Assembly (NCBI GenBank): GCA_029550345.1
Contig: JAKPHK010000082.1
Span: 1-64,000 of the forward strand
DNA: 64,000 nucleotides
Source: Pseudomonadota bacterium
Lineage (GTDB): Bacteria; Pseudomonadota; Alphaproteobacteria; Sphingomonadales; Sphingomonadaceae
Direction: 5' to 3'
Shown here: one piece after another, positions 16,635 through 26,230 of the stretch
How the letters are laid out: every line of letters begins with the position of its first letter
How positions within the stretch are numbered: the first letter of the stretch is position 1
Position numbers and translations under genes: made by a program
Notes under the pieces: generated by a model
What the model was told of the DNA's origin: nothing
Seen by the model: only the letters and a program-made list of their open reading frames with translations
The model's database searches: none

Positions 16635-17282
16635 ATGTTCGGTTGGTTTCAGCGGCTGCTGCCGCATTCCGGCGATTTCTTCATTCTGTTTGAACGTCAC
16701 GCTGCGGCGATGACCGCTGCGGCCGATGCCCTTGCCAAGCTGACCGCCGGCGAAGGCGATCGTGCGGCCAATCTGCGAACCATCCGCGACCGTGAGCATG
16801 ACGCCGACGAAGTGATCCGCGAAACCCTCCACGAAGTCCGGCAAACCTTCCTGACTCCGTTCGATCGCGGCGCGATCACCGCGCTGATCGGATCGATGGA
16901 CGATACCATCGACGAAATGAACCGCACGGCCAGCGCGATCGAGCTGCTTGAGGTTGAGAATTTCGATCCGGAGATGAAGCAGATCGGGGTGCTGGTGCAG
17001 GATGCCTGCCGCCTGATTTCGGAAGCGATGCCGCTGCTGCGCGATGTTGAGCGCAATGGCCGCCGCCTGCACGAGCTGACCGCCAAGCTGGTCAAGCTCG
17101 AGGGGGAGGTCGATGTGCTGCACGACACCGGCATGAAAAATGCATTCCAGGCCCAGAAGAAGAAGAGCGATCCGCTGGCCTTCATGGTCACGCGTGAGAC
17201 CTATAAGAACCTCGAGCGAATTGCCGACGCCTTTGAGGATGTCGCCAACGAAGTCGACAGCCTGGTCATCGACCACGGCTGA
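16635..17282 (+). CDS. DUF47 (PhoU-like) phosphate transport accessory protein
   Basis: The 215-residue all-helical protein starts MFGWFQRLLPHSGDFFILFE, which with HDADEVIRETLHEV and FLTPFDRGAITALI marks the DUF47/Pit-accessory family. Such proteins are encoded with Pit transporters and are thought to control their activity. pit starts 28 bp downstream on the same strand, supporting that role here. Confidence 0.92.
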   Translation: MFGWFQRLLPHSGDFFILFERHAAAMTAAADALAKLTAGEGDRAANLRTIRDREHDADEVIRETLHEVRQTFLTPFDRGAITALIGSMDDTIDEMNRTASAIELLEVENFDPEMKQIGVLVQDACRLISEAMPLLRDVERNGRRLHELTAKLVKLEGEVDVLHDTGMKNAFQAQKKKSDPLAFMVTRETYKNLERIADAFEDVANEVDSLVIDHG

Positions 17283-17310
17283 GGCCGCAACCTGACAAGG
17301 GAGTACGGCA

Positions 17311-18309
17311 ATGCATGAGCTTGCCTTTCCGCTGCTGGTCGGCCTGGTGATCGTCGCACTGGCCTTCGATTTTCTTAACGGGTTGCACGATGCGGCCAAT
17401 TCGATCGCCACGGTGGTTTCCACCCGGCTGCTCTCGCCGGTCTGGGCGGTGGTCTTTGCCGCGGCCGGCAATTTCGCGGCCTACTGGCTGGTCCCGCTGC
17501 ACGTTGCCGATACGATCGGCAAGGGGATCATCAACAAGGACATGGTGACCCCCGGCGTGGTCTTTGGCGCGCTGATCGGGGCGATGTTCTGGAACGTGGT
17601 GACCTGGCTCAAGGGCATCCCTTCCAGTTCCAGCCACGCGCTGCTGGGCGGGCTGCTTGGCGCGGGGATCGCCCATGCCGGGTTCGATGCAGTTGAATCG
17701 AAGAAGACCATCGAAACGGTTGTCGCGATCTTCCTGTCGCCGATGATCGGCTTTGCCCTGGCGATGCTGATGGTGTTGCTGACCAGCTGGCTGTTCAAGG
17801 GTTTTCAGCCGCGCCGCGCCGAAGGCGTTTTCAAAACGCTGCATCTGTTTTCCAGCGCGGCCTATTCGATCAGCCACGGCGGCAACGATGCCCAGAAGAC
17901 CATGGGGATCATCGCGGTGCTGCTCTATTCGACGGGTCACCTGGAAGGCGAGTTCCACATCCCGACCTGGGTGGTGATCGCCTGCTACACCGCGATCGCA
18001 CTGGGTACGCTTTCGGGCGGGTGGAAGATCATCAAGACCATGGGGACCAAGATCACCAAGCTCAACCACCACACCGGCTTCTGTGCCAGTACGGCGGGTT
18101 CGATCGTGGTGTTCAGCGCCAGCATCATGGGCATCCCGGTTTCGACCACCCATGCGATCACCGGGTCGGTGATCGGCACCGGCGCCGCACGCAAGGCCAG
18201 CGCGGTGCGCTGGGGCGTGGCTGGCCGGGTGATCACCGCCTGGTTCATCACCATCCCGATGAGCGCGGCGGTGGGCGCGGTGTTCTACACCCTGACCCGG
18301 ATGTTCTGA
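17311..18309 (+). CDS. pit: Low-affinity inorganic phosphate transporter (Pit family)
   Basis: Pit proteins move metal-phosphate with protons across the inner membrane. The 332-residue product has about ten hydrophobic helices and the two inverted family signatures: DFLNGLHDAANSIATVV in the first half, FSSAAYSISHGGNDAQKTMG in the second, and PVSTTHAITGSVIGTGA near the end. It follows the DUF47 gene in an operon closed by a symmetric terminator. Confidence 0.94.
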   Translation: MHELAFPLLVGLVIVALAFDFLNGLHDAANSIATVVSTRLLSPVWAVVFAAAGNFAAYWLVPLHVADTIGKGIINKDMVTPGVVFGALIGAMFWNVVTWLKGIPSSSSHALLGGLLGAGIAHAGFDAVESKKTIETVVAIFLSPMIGFALAMLMVLLTSWLFKGFQPRRAEGVFKTLHLFSSAAYSISHGGNDAQKTMGIIAVLLYSTGHLEGEFHIPTWVVIACYTAIALGTLSGGWKIIKTMGTKITKLNHHTGFCASTAGSIVVFSASIMGIPVSTTHAITGSVIGTGAARKASAVRWGVAGRVITAWFITIPMSAAVGAVFYTLTRMF

Positions 18310-18362
18310 GATTGTAACGCCGTTCAAGCTCAGGCCTGAGCTGAATGGTGTTACAATCTTTT
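18309..18362. terminator. Bidirectional terminator between pit and DUF389 genes
   Basis: AGATTGTAACGCC and its complement GGTGTTACAATCT frame a long hairpin whose centre is GCTCAGG/CCTGAGC. It is followed by TTTT on the plus strand and begins inside the pit stop codon. It serves both convergent genes. Confidence 0.85.
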
Positions 18363-18364
18363 GC

Positions 18365-19915
18365 CTACCGCTGTGGCGGTGCGCCCAGCACGGTAATCTG
18401 CGCCAGGCCTGCCGGCAGGTCGATCACCGGACCGGGAACCATCGTAACCCCTTCACGGGTCAGGGCGGCGGCCAGTCTTGCGGTGTCGGTGCCGTCTGCG
18501 GTCCGCACGGTAACTTGCGCCAGGCCCCAGCGCGCGATCGCCCAGGCCGCCAGATCGGGTGAGACGGCGGTCGCATCGGCCCGGCTCTGATCGACCGCGA
18601 CGCGCAGATCGGCGCTGGCGGGCGGCACGACCCTGACGATCCAGCGGTCCGATCCCGCCGCAGCGCGTTCCTCGGCCTGGCGATAGTCGGCCAGGGTCCA
18701 GCCGGGCGCGGCGACCGGTTCGACAAAAACGGTGCGCTCGGCGCGGTTGATCCACATCGAGCGGCTGGGCAGGCCCAGACTGCCGCGGATCGTGGCCATC
18801 GGCGGAACATCGGCCGCGATCCCGGCCACGGTCCGCTCCATCGCCGCGTCGATCATGGTCTGGGTCTGTCCGCCGATGTCGGCCGACAGCACCTGTTGCA
18901 GGTTGACCTCAACCGGCTCACCGGTTTGCGCACTCAGCGCGGCACGAACCTTCTCGCCGGCCTGGCCGGTATAGTGCGGGGTCACCACAACGGCGCTAAC
19001 CCGCGGGTCTTCAAGCAGTGACCAGTTCACGTCGAGCTGCGCGATCGTGCTGCCCTTGCCCGCTTCGGCGATGATCGCCGTCCGCGCGGCGCCGCGCAGG
19101 GCATTTTCCTCCACGACCCGCAGCAGGGTCAGCCCCAGTGGCACGGCCAGGGCCAGAAAGGCAGCGATCCCGGCGGCGATATAGCGGGGTTCCCACTCGA
19201 CATTGCCCCAGGGCCGGGCCGCACCGCTCAACCGCGCGACCAGCGCGAAGGAAAAGGCGATCGCCGAAAGGTTGGTCAGGAACAGCAACAGCGCGCCCAG
19301 CGCAAAGGTCGGTTGCAGCACACCCAGGCCATAGCCGAGCGTCGCCAGCGGCGGCATCAGCGCAGTGGCGATCGCCACCCCGATTGCGGTTCCGCCCTTG
19401 CCGATCACCGTGGCATAGCCGCCTGCCAGTCCGGACAGCAGCGCCACAGCGAAATCGAGCAGGGTCGGCTGGGTCCGGGCCAGAATTTCGGGCGTGGCGT
19501 TGCGGATCGGGCTGAGCCAGGTCAGCAGCACACCGGTCAGGATCCCGATCGCGGCGCCGATCAGCACCACGCGCAGGGCATCGCGGATCCTCCGTCCGTC
19601 AAGCGAGGCGAAGCCGAAACCCAGCGCGGCAATCGGCCCCATCAGCGGAGAGATCAGCATCGCCCCGATCACCACTGCCGTCGAACTTTGCAGCAGGCCG
19701 AAGGTCGCGATCCCGGCGGACAGCGCGCTCATCAGCACGAAACCCTGGGTCAGCTCGCCTTCGGTCTGTACCGCCTGGCGCATCTCGCGCGCCTCGTCCG
19801 CTGAAAGCTGCGGCAGCATCAGGAACCGCGCGGCACGAAGGCGCCAGCGCAGCAGCCGGTCCTTGATCCGGTCCAGCCGGTCCTGCGGCACAAGGGATGT
19901 CAGGATATTGCTCAT
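18365..19915 (-). CDS. DUF389 membrane protein
   Basis: The 516-residue protein has an N-terminal block of at least five hydrophobic helices (residues about 60-260) containing SSTAVVIGAMLISPLMGPI and GGTAIGVAIATALMPPLAT, the signatures of the DUF389 family, followed by a soluble region (about 270-516). No transport function has been proven for the family. The C-terminal part is unusually long, about 250 residues, with two repeated segments resembling an AIARWGLAQVTV/RTVAG type fold; I cannot name it. Confidence 0.85.
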   Translation of the reverse strand: MSNILTSLVPQDRLDRIKDRLLRWRLRAARFLMLPQLSADEAREMRQAVQTEGELTQGFVLMSALSAGIATFGLLQSSTAVVIGAMLISPLMGPIAALGFGFASLDGRRIRDALRVVLIGAAIGILTGVLLTWLSPIRNATPEILARTQPTLLDFAVALLSGLAGGYATVIGKGGTAIGVAIATALMPPLATLGYGLGVLQPTFALGALLLFLTNLSAIAFSFALVARLSGAARPWGNVEWEPRYIAAGIAAFLALAVPLGLTLLRVVEENALRGAARTAIIAEAGKGSTIAQLDVNWSLLEDPRVSAVVVTPHYTGQAGEKVRAALSAQTGEPVEVNLQQVLSADIGGQTQTMIDAAMERTVAGIAADVPPMATIRGSLGLPSRSMWINRAERTVFVEPVAAPGWTLADYRQAEERAAAGSDRWIVRVVPPASADLRVAVDQSRADATAVSPDLAAWAIARWGLAQVTVRTADGTDTARLAAALTREGVTMVPGPVIDLPAGLAQITVLGAPPQR

Positions 19916-19967
19916 AACCCCAGTGTTTATACCCCGGGGTCAAAGCGTCAACCTCCCGGCGGGTGGC

Positions 19968-21803
19968 TCAGCCCCAGCGGCGCTGGCTGCCGTTGGGCTT
20001 CTTGGCCTTGGGCTTGCGGCGCTGCTGGCCATCGCCTTGCGGCTGCTGACTGCCAGCGGGGCGCACCGCGTCGCGGTGGACCTTGACCGGGCGATCGTGG
20101 CGTTCGGTCCGCTCACGCGGGCGTTCGTCGCGGCGATCCCGGCGGAATTCGCCCCGTGCCTCGCTACGCCCTTCACCGCGCGGGCCGCGTGCTTCGCCCC
20201 GTGCCTCACCGCGCCCTTCGCTGCGGGCATCACGGCGGAAATCACCACGGCCTTCGCCGCGCCCTTCACCGCGCGGGCCGCGTGCTTCACCGCGCCCGTC
20301 CCGGCGGAATTCACCGCGCGGTCCCCGCTCTTCGCGCGGAGCGTGGGCGCGGGCTTCGCGGTCTTCACCGGCCAGCGGATCGAAGCGCGGGCCGCGCGGT
20401 GCGCTGGCGGCGCGGCTATCGGCAAAACGCTCGTTGCGGATGTACTGATCGCGCGACTGGCCATCGCGGCCCTGGCCGCCGGGGACCCGGCCGCCGGTGG
20501 TGCGGGCAACCTTGGGCTTGCGGCCATCGCGGCCGCGCTGCTGCGAGCCGCCCCGACCGCCATGCAGGCCGCGCGCATCGCGTTCCTCGCGCCGGGCGTC
20601 CTGCTCCATCTCGGCCGGGGTACGGCGTGCGGGAGCCGGCAGGCGGGCGGCTTCGGCGGTAAAGTTCTCGGGCAGCGGAACGGGGCCGAGCTTCACCCCG
20701 GTCAGCCGCTCGATATCGCGCAGATAGGCCTTTTCATCGGGCGCGCACAGGCTCAGCGCGACGCCGTCGGCCCCGGCCCGCGCGGTCCGGCCGATCCGGT
20801 GGACATATTGTTCGGGAACGTTGGGCAGCTCGAAGTTGAACACGTGGCTCACGCCCGAAACGTCGATCCCGCGCGCGGCGATGTCGGTCGCCACCAGCAC
20901 CGGGCAATCGCCCTTGCGGAAGGCCTGCATCGCGGCGGTGCGCTGGGCCTGGCTCTTGTTGCCGTGGATCGCGGCAGAGCGAACCCCGGCGGCGTTCAGG
21001 TGGCGCACCACCCGGTCCGCGCCGTGCTTGGTCCGGGTAAAGACCAGCGCAGAGGCGATTTCGCCGCTGGTCAGCCCCTTCTTCAGGCTCATCGAAAGCA
21101 GCGCCTGCTTCTCGCTCTGGTTGAGGAAGCAGACATACTGCTCCACCCGCTCGGCGGTGGTCGCCTGCGGGGTCACTTCCACGCGGACGGGATTCTGGAT
21201 GAACTGCTTGCCCAGATCGGCGATCGCCTTGGGCATGGTCGCGGAGAAGAACAGGCTCTGCCGTTCCTTGGGCAACAGCGCGGCGATCCGCTTCAGCGGC
21301 ACGATAAAGCCCAGGTCCATCATCTGATCAGCTTCGTCGAGCACAAAGATCTCGACACCCCGCAGCGTCAGCGCCCGCTGGTCGATCAGATCGAGCAGGC
21401 GGCCCGGCGTGGCGACCAGAATGTCGCAGCCCGGCACCAGCATCCGGGCCTGCTTGCCGACGGGAACCCCGCCGAACACGCACTGGACCGACAGGTTGAG
21501 GTACTTGGCATAGCCGCGCATATTCTCGGCGATCTGGGCGGCCAGCTCGCGCGTGGGGCTCAGCACCAGCATCCGGCAGCCGGCGCTGCGGCGCGGCTGC
21601 GGATCGGCGGCGAGGCGGTGGAGCGAGGGGAGCGAGAACGCGGCGGTCTTGCCGGTTCCGGTCTGGGCAATGCCCAGCAAATCGCGCCCTTCCAGCAGCG
21701 CGGGGATCGCCTGCGCCTGGATCGGAGTGGGGGTATCGTATCCCTTGGCGCCCAGCGCACGCAGGATCGGTTCGGCCAGGCCGAGGTCGGTAAAAAAGGA
21801 CAT
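19968..21803 (-). CDS. DEAD-box RNA helicase (RhlE-like) with RGG-rich tail
   Basis: The 611-residue protein carries all helicase motifs: Q motif (PIQAQAIPALL), AQTGTGKT (I), PTRELAAQI (Ia), TPGRLLDLI, DEAD (II), FSATMP (III), LVFTRTKHGADRV (IV), ATDIAARGIDV (V) and HRIGRTARAG (VI). Residues about 380-611 form a disordered tail rich in Arg, Gly and Glu with repeated EGRGEARG-type units, a non-specific RNA-binding extension seen in RhlE-like helicases. Role: RNA remodelling in ribosome assembly or mRNA decay, often cold-induced. The repetitive GC-rich tail creates a long but meaningless antisense reading frame. The 257 bp upstream (21804-22060) contain no gene and may be an untranslated leader. 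Confidence 0.95.
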   Translation of the reverse strand: MSFFTDLGLAEPILRALGAKGYDTPTPIQAQAIPALLEGRDLLGIAQTGTGKTAAFSLPSLHRLAADPQPRRSAGCRMLVLSPTRELAAQIAENMRGYAKYLNLSVQCVFGGVPVGKQARMLVPGCDILVATPGRLLDLIDQRALTLRGVEIFVLDEADQMMDLGFIVPLKRIAALLPKERQSLFFSATMPKAIADLGKQFIQNPVRVEVTPQATTAERVEQYVCFLNQSEKQALLSMSLKKGLTSGEIASALVFTRTKHGADRVVRHLNAAGVRSAAIHGNKSQAQRTAAMQAFRKGDCPVLVATDIAARGIDVSGVSHVFNFELPNVPEQYVHRIGRTARAGADGVALSLCAPDEKAYLRDIERLTGVKLGPVPLPENFTAEAARLPAPARRTPAEMEQDARREERDARGLHGGRGGSQQRGRDGRKPKVARTTGGRVPGGQGRDGQSRDQYIRNERFADSRAASAPRGPRFDPLAGEDREARAHAPREERGPRGEFRRDGRGEARGPRGEGRGEGRGDFRRDARSEGRGEARGEARGPRGEGRSEARGEFRRDRRDERPRERTERHDRPVKVHRDAVRPAGSQQPQGDGQQRRKPKAKKPNGSQRRWG

Positions 21804-22060
21804 TGTGTAATTCTTTCAATAGGCTTCGCTTAGCGCCGCGCAATCGCGCGCGGAGCCGGCAAGGGTCTTCACACGAAGCGACCCTGCGTGAGGAAGGAAG
21901 CGTCAAACGATACCGACCGAGCATCCGGGGCGGGCCATGCGGATGTCTCCCGCGGGCCCTCACGCTGCAACGGACTGCCGGGCGGAAAGGCCGCCGGGCC
22001 GGTCAGTGTTGGGCGCCCTTTATGCTGCATTGCGGAAATACGCAAGGGGGAAGGGCGCGG

Positions 22061-23443
22061 CTACCGTTCGGAAATCACCCCGAACAGGTCGTGGGCGTCG
22101 GCGTCCTCGATTTTCACGGAAACGATCGCGCCTGCTTCCAGTCCGGCGGGTACATCGCGCAGGTACACCGCGCCGTCGATTTCGGGGGCGTCGGCCTGGC
22201 TGCGGGCTGTGGCGCCGATGGCGACGTCCCCCCAATCGTCGGCTTCCGGCTCGCCAACCTCGTCCACGATCACCGGGATCACCCGGCCGACCTTGGCCTT
22301 GAGCTTGGCGGCGCTGATGCCTTCCGTCTTTTCCATGATCCGGGCAAAGCGCTCTTCCTTGACCTCTTCGGGCACCGGATCAGGCAGGGCATTGGCGCTG
22401 GCACCTTCGACCGGTTCGAACCGGAAAGCACCGACGCGGTCAAGCTGGGCTTCGTCGAGCCAATCGAGCAGGTACTGGAAATCGGCTTCGGTCTCACCCG
22501 GAAAGCCGACCACGAAGCTCGATCGGATCGCGATGTCGGGGCATATCTCGCGCCAGGCTTTCAGCCGTTCGAGCACCTTGGCCTCGTTCGCGGGGCGCTT
22601 CATCGCCTTCAGCACCGATGGCGCGGCGTGCTGGAACGGAATGTCGAGGTAGGGGGTGATCAGCCCTTCGGCCATCAGCGGCATCACCGCATCGACGTGG
22701 GGGTAGGGATAGACATAGTGCAGACGCACCCACGGCGCGGTGCCGTCAGCGCTGCGCAGCTGGCCGAGTTCACGGGCCAGGTCGGTCATATGGGTGCGGA
22801 CCGGATGGCCCTTCCATGTCCGCTCTTCATGCCGGACATCGACCCCATAGGCGCTGGTGTCCTGGCTGATGACGAGCAGTTCGCGGGTGCCGGCGGCGAC
22901 CAGCTTTTCCGCCTCGCGCAGCACCGCGTCGATCCGGCGGCTGGCCAGTTTGCCGCGCAAGGACGGGATGATGCAGAACGAGCAGGCGTGGTTACAGCCC
23001 TCGCTGATCTTGAGGTAGGAATAGTGCCGCGGAGTGAGCTTGACATCCCCGGTCGGGACTAGATCGACGAAGGGGCCCTGCGCGGGCGGGGCGGCCTGGT
23101 GCACCGCCTCTACCACGGCCTCGTACTGGTGCGCGCCGGTCACGGCGAGGACATCGGGGAAGCGGGCGCGGATCAGTTCAGCCTCGTTGCCCATGCAGCC
23201 GGTAACGATCACCCGGCCGTTCTCGGCAATCGCCTCGCCAATCGCGGAGAGGCTTTCCTCCTTGGCGCTGTCAAGGAAGCCACAGGTGTTGACCAGCACC
23301 ACATCGGCCCCGTCATAGTCCGCGCTCATGGCATAGCCATCGGCGCGCAGCCGGGTGAGGATGCGTTCGCTATCGACCAGCGCCTTGGGGCAGCCAAGGC
23401 TGACCATGCCGACGCGCTTCTGATCTGGAATCCGGGTAGCCAT
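22061..23443 (-). CDS. rimO: Ribosomal protein S12 methylthiotransferase RimO
   Basis: RimO adds a methylthio group to Asp of ribosomal protein S12 using radical SAM chemistry. The 460-residue product has the N-terminal UPF0004 domain with three cluster-binding Cys (SLGCPKA, NTCGF, VTGCMG), the radical-SAM motif [10 protein letters not shown] (CxxxCxxC), then [19 protein letters not shown] and a C-terminal TRAM domain. The Y-x-K-x-SEG block (YLKISEGCN) and overall length fit RimO better than MiaB. Confidence 0.95.
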   Translation of the reverse strand: MATRIPDQKRVGMVSLGCPKALVDSERILTRLRADGYAMSADYDGADVVLVNTCGFLDSAKEESLSAIGEAIAENGRVIVTGCMGNEAELIRARFPDVLAVTGAHQYEAVVEAVHQAAPPAQGPFVDLVPTGDVKLTPRHYSYLKISEGCNHACSFCIIPSLRGKLASRRIDAVLREAEKLVAAGTRELLVISQDTSAYGVDVRHEERTWKGHPVRTHMTDLARELGQLRSADGTAPWVRLHYVYPYPHVDAVMPLMAEGLITPYLDIPFQHAAPSVLKAMKRPANEAKVLERLKAWREICPDIAIRSSFVVGFPGETEADFQYLLDWLDEAQLDRVGAFRFEPVEGASANALPDPVPEEVKEERFARIMEKTEGISAAKLKAKVGRVIPVIVDEVGEPEADDWGDVAIGATARSQADAPEIDGAVYLRDVPAGLEAGAIVSVKIEDADAHDLFGVISER

Positions 23444-23491
23444 CGCGGCGGGCCTTTACACTGCGGCATCGCAAAGTGCTAGGGAAAGGCA

Positions 23492-24013
23492 ATGCGGATA
23501 GAGATCGTCAAGGGCAGGGACCACGACCGGATCGGAGTGACCCGGGACGATGGCAGCCGGGCGGAAACGACCTTTCCGCACAAAGGGCCGGTCCCGCACG
23601 ATGCCGTTCACTGGTTCGTCGAGCGCGAACTGGGGCTGGCCTCGGCGTTCTGGGGCACGGTTGCGGGCGGTCTTCACCCCGAGGCGATACAGGAAATCGC
23701 CAAGGCTGCCGGTCATCCCAGTGCCAAACGCGCCGGGCTGCCGGAGGCTGGAATCATCGAGCTGCTAAAGGCCGAACGGATCGTCGAATGTTTCGAGGCT
23801 GACCTGTGGGGCGGCGGCGGAGCGGCGGCTGACCTGATCGCGATCGCGGACACAGCCTGCACCGCCTCGCACGTCGCCCGGCCTGCCGCGCTGGACGAGG
23901 TGGCGGTGGAGCGGATCAGGCAGGGGGCTGGGCGCCTTTGCGAAAGAGTGGACCGCGGCGCCGCAAGGGCATGCCGCGGTGCTGATGTGGGAGTGAGGCG
24001 ATGGATCCGGTGA
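23492..24013 (+). CDS. Hypothetical protein, apparent frameshift near the 3' end
   Basis: The reading frame encodes 173 residues starting MRIEIVKGRDHDRIGVTR. I do not recognise the family. Up to VERIRQGAGR the protein looks normal; after that the composition becomes unlikely (LCERVDRGAARACRGADVG). Reading one frame away from the five-G run at 23923-23927 gives a credible end, GLGAFAKEWTAAPQGHAAVL and MWE, with a stop at 23994-23996, four bases before the next ATG. Removing one G would join the two. So this is either a sequencing error in the homopolymer or a real frameshift. The frame as written overlaps the next gene by 13 bp. Confidence 0.65.
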   Translation: MRIEIVKGRDHDRIGVTRDDGSRAETTFPHKGPVPHDAVHWFVERELGLASAFWGTVAGGLHPEAIQEIAKAAGHPSAKRAGLPEAGIIELLKAERIVECFEADLWGGGGAAADLIAIADTACTASHVARPAALDEVAVERIRQGAGRLCERVDRGAARACRGADVGVRRWIR

Positions 24014-24345
24014 ACTGGATGGCAGTGATTGCGGCGGCATTGGCGTCGGCCCTGGTGTTGTGGCTGTTCTGGCGCAGCAAACTGCCGCTTTGGGCCTATG
24101 CCCTTGCGCTGGTGCCCTCAGCCATGCTGGGCCATGCGCTGGCGCGGATCGGGGCGGAGAAGCTGGCGGCCAAGCCGTGGCTCTACTTCATGCAGTCCGG
24201 CGGGCTGGCGCTGGCCTTCGTCCTTCCGGCGCTGTGGATGCTGGGCCTGCGCGGTGGGGCGGCGAAAGCGGCGATGGTGCGTGATAGCGCCGCCTTCGTG
24301 CTGGCCTATCTGGCGATGGGCGGGGTTTACTGGCTGCTGGGCTGA
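24001..24345 (+). CDS. Small membrane protein, DUF1761-like
   Basis: The 114-residue product has four hydrophobic segments: WMAVIAAALASALVLWLFW, LWAYALALVPSAMLG, GGLALAFVLPALWMLG and SAAFVLAYLAMGGVYWLLG. The VNWMAVIAAALA start recalls the DUF1761 family, but the match is weak. It probably forms an operon with the preceding hypothetical gene. Its last 19 bp overlap the convergent K+ channel gene. Confidence 0.6.
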   Translation: MDPVNWMAVIAAALASALVLWLFWRSKLPLWAYALALVPSAMLGHALARIGAEKLAAKPWLYFMQSGGLALAFVLPALWMLGLRGGAAKAAMVRDSAAFVLAYLAMGGVYWLLG

Positions 24346-25370
24346 GCGGTCTTGGCATCGGGTGTCGGCTGGATGGCGACCAGCACGTCGCCCGCCTCGA
24401 TCGCCGCGGCCTCGTCCTCCCAGAAGCCGATTTCGCGGCCCTGGCGCACGATCCTGAGGCCGCGCGCACCATCGGCAAGGTCACTCAGCGAGCGGCCGAT
24501 GTCGGCAGCCGAGGCGGGCCGTTCGATCAGTTGCACCCGGCCAGAGGCGGAGGCAAGGTCGGCGATGTAGTCACTGACATGGGTACCCTCGGCCGAACCG
24601 GCCAGCAACAGCCCGGTAAAGCGGACCGGGTTGATCACCGTATCGGCCCCGGCCTGACGGGCCAGATTCTCATTGTCTTCGGCCCGGACCACGACATTGA
24701 TCGGGACCTTCGGGGCAAGATGGCGCACCGTCAGCACGATCAGGATCGAGGTATCGTCACGCCCGGCTGAAACCAGCACGGTCGCCGCGCGGTCGATCCG
24801 CACCGCGCGCAGCGTTTCATCGCGGCTGGCATCGCCCTCGATCACGTTGCAGCCCATCGCCTCGGCTTCCTCAAGCCGGTCGGGATCGCCATCCATCACC
24901 ACGATCCGGCCCGGGGCGGTGCCGCGCTCGATCAGTTCGTGGACCGCCTGCGATCCGCTGATCCCGAAGCCCAGGACCACGATGTGGCCGGTCAGCCTCT
25001 GCTGGATCTTCCGCATCCGCCAATTCTCCCAGCTACGCTTGATTACGAAGTTATAGGCCGTGCCCACAAAGATGAAGAGCACCATGATCCGGATCGGGGT
25101 GACGATCACCGCCTCGATCATCCGCGACCGATCGCTGACCGGGGCGATATCGCCGAACCCGGTGGTGGTGATCGAGATCATGGTGAAATAGACCACGTCG
25201 AGGAAGCTGATATGCCCATCGACCGTATCGCGCAGTCCGTCGCGATCGAGCCAGTGGATCAGCACCACCGCAAAGACCAGCGCCAGCGCCGCGCTGAGCC
25301 GCAGGGCGACATCGGCCCAGACCGGAACCTTGATCTGCCGGCGCAGCGGCTTGAACGGGCGGCCCACCAT
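24327..25370 (-). CDS. Potassium channel with RCK (TrkA-N) domain
   Basis: The 347-residue protein has two transmembrane helices around the pore loop SITTTGFGDIAP, a K+ selectivity filter of the TxTGFGD type, then a soluble RCK domain with the dinucleotide fold VVLGFGISGSQAVHEL and a C-terminal TrkA-C-like region. It should be a ligand-gated K+ channel of the inner membrane. The conserved Gly-x-Gly-x-x-Gly (GFGISG) fits nucleotide or Ca2+ control. Confidence 0.9.
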   Translation of the reverse strand: MVGRPFKPLRRQIKVPVWADVALRLSAALALVFAVVLIHWLDRDGLRDTVDGHISFLDVVYFTMISITTTGFGDIAPVSDRSRMIEAVIVTPIRIMVLFIFVGTAYNFVIKRSWENWRMRKIQQRLTGHIVVLGFGISGSQAVHELIERGTAPGRIVVMDGDPDRLEEAEAMGCNVIEGDASRDETLRAVRIDRAATVLVSAGRDDTSILIVLTVRHLAPKVPINVVVRAEDNENLARQAGADTVINPVRFTGLLLAGSAEGTHVSDYIADLASASGRVQLIERPASAADIGRSLSDLADGARGLRIVRQGREIGFWEDEAAAIEAGDVLVAIQPTPDAKTAQPSSQ

Positions 25371-25375
25371 CGCCG

Positions 25376-26230
25376 CTACTTCTTGGGCAGGTACTTGGCC
25401 GGATCGAGCGGGACGCGGTTCTTGCGCACTTCGAAGTGGAGCTGGGGTTCGCTGGCAAGGCCGGTCTGGCCGACCAGTCCGATCCGCTCCCCGGCCTTGA
25501 CCGTATCGCCTTCCTTGACCGTCAATTTGGAGAGGTAGGAATAGGTCGTGGTCCAGCGCCCGCCATGGAAGATGATCACGGTCAGCCCGTATTCGTCAGG
25601 ACCTTGTCCGGCGAAGATCACCTTGCCGGCCGCACTGGCGCGAACCGCGACCCCGGCCGGGGCCAGCACGTCGATTCCTTCATGCGGCCCGCCTTTGGCA
25701 TTGGGCGCAATGAAGGCGCGGCGGACCTTGCCGGTCAGTGGCCAGGCGAATTTGGGGGCAGGGGTATCGGCCAGCGCGGCAGGCGTGGCGCTGGCGCTGG
25801 GCGAAGGTGTCGGGCTGGGCGCGGCGGCGGTGCTTTCGGTCTTGGCCGAAACCGTGGGGATCACCAGCTTCTGGCCGACCCTGACCGGATCGTCGGGCTT
25901 GATCCCGCTGGCCGAAGCGATCGCGGACCATGGCACGCCGTAATCGAGCGCGATGCCAAAGCCGGTTTCACCCTCTTTCACGGTGTGGCTGCGGCGGCGC
26001 GGGATCACCAGCTTCTGCCCGGCGCGCAGCGGGTATGGCGCTTTCAGCCCGTTGGCCTCGATAATCAGGACCCGGGGGACTTCGGCCCGGTTGGCGATCC
26101 CGCCCAGGGTTTCGCCGGGCTTTACCACATGGACCGTCTCGGTCTTCGGATCGTTCGCCCCATCCTCGGCCAGCAGCGGCGCGGCGCACAGCGCGAACAG
26201 GGCCACGGCCGGGACGGTGAGCCGTCTCAT
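25376..26230 (-). CDS. LysM/LytM (M23) envelope protein, NlpD-like, degenerate active site
   Basis: The 284-residue protein has a signal peptide (ending APLLAEDGA), two LysM modules (VHVVKPGETLGGIANRAEVP and VKEGETGFGIALDYGVPW) that bind peptidoglycan, a Pro/Ala/Ser linker, and a C-terminal LytM domain. In LytM enzymes the zinc ligands are His-x3-Asp and the second His of LHFE; here PHEGID and QLHFEV keep them. The two catalytic histidines are replaced: the YAHLS site reads YSYLS and the HLHFE site reads QLHFE. This matches non-hydrolytic LytM factors such as NlpD/EnvC, which activate amidases during division. It overlaps the surE start by 4 bp, a classical surE-nlpD order. Confidence 0.88.
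   Translation of the reverse strand: MRRLTVPAVALFALCAAPLLAEDGANDPKTETVHVVKPGETLGGIANRAEVPRVLIIEANGLKAPYPLRAGQKLVIPRRRSHTVKEGETGFGIALDYGVPWSAIASASGIKPDDPVRVGQKLVIPTVSAKTESTAAAPSPTPSPSASATPAALADTPAPKFAWPLTGKVRRAFIAPNAKGGPHEGIDVLAPAGVAVRASAAGKVIFAGQGPDEYGLTVIIFHGGRWTTTYSYLSKLTVKEGDTVKAGERIGLVGQTGLASEPQLHFEVRKNRVPLDPAKYLPKK

Noticed and set aside
19494..21833. 779-codon plus-strand open frame opposite the helicase
   Set aside because: It arises from GC-rich codons and the repetitive RGG tail; the helicase motifs are on the minus strand.
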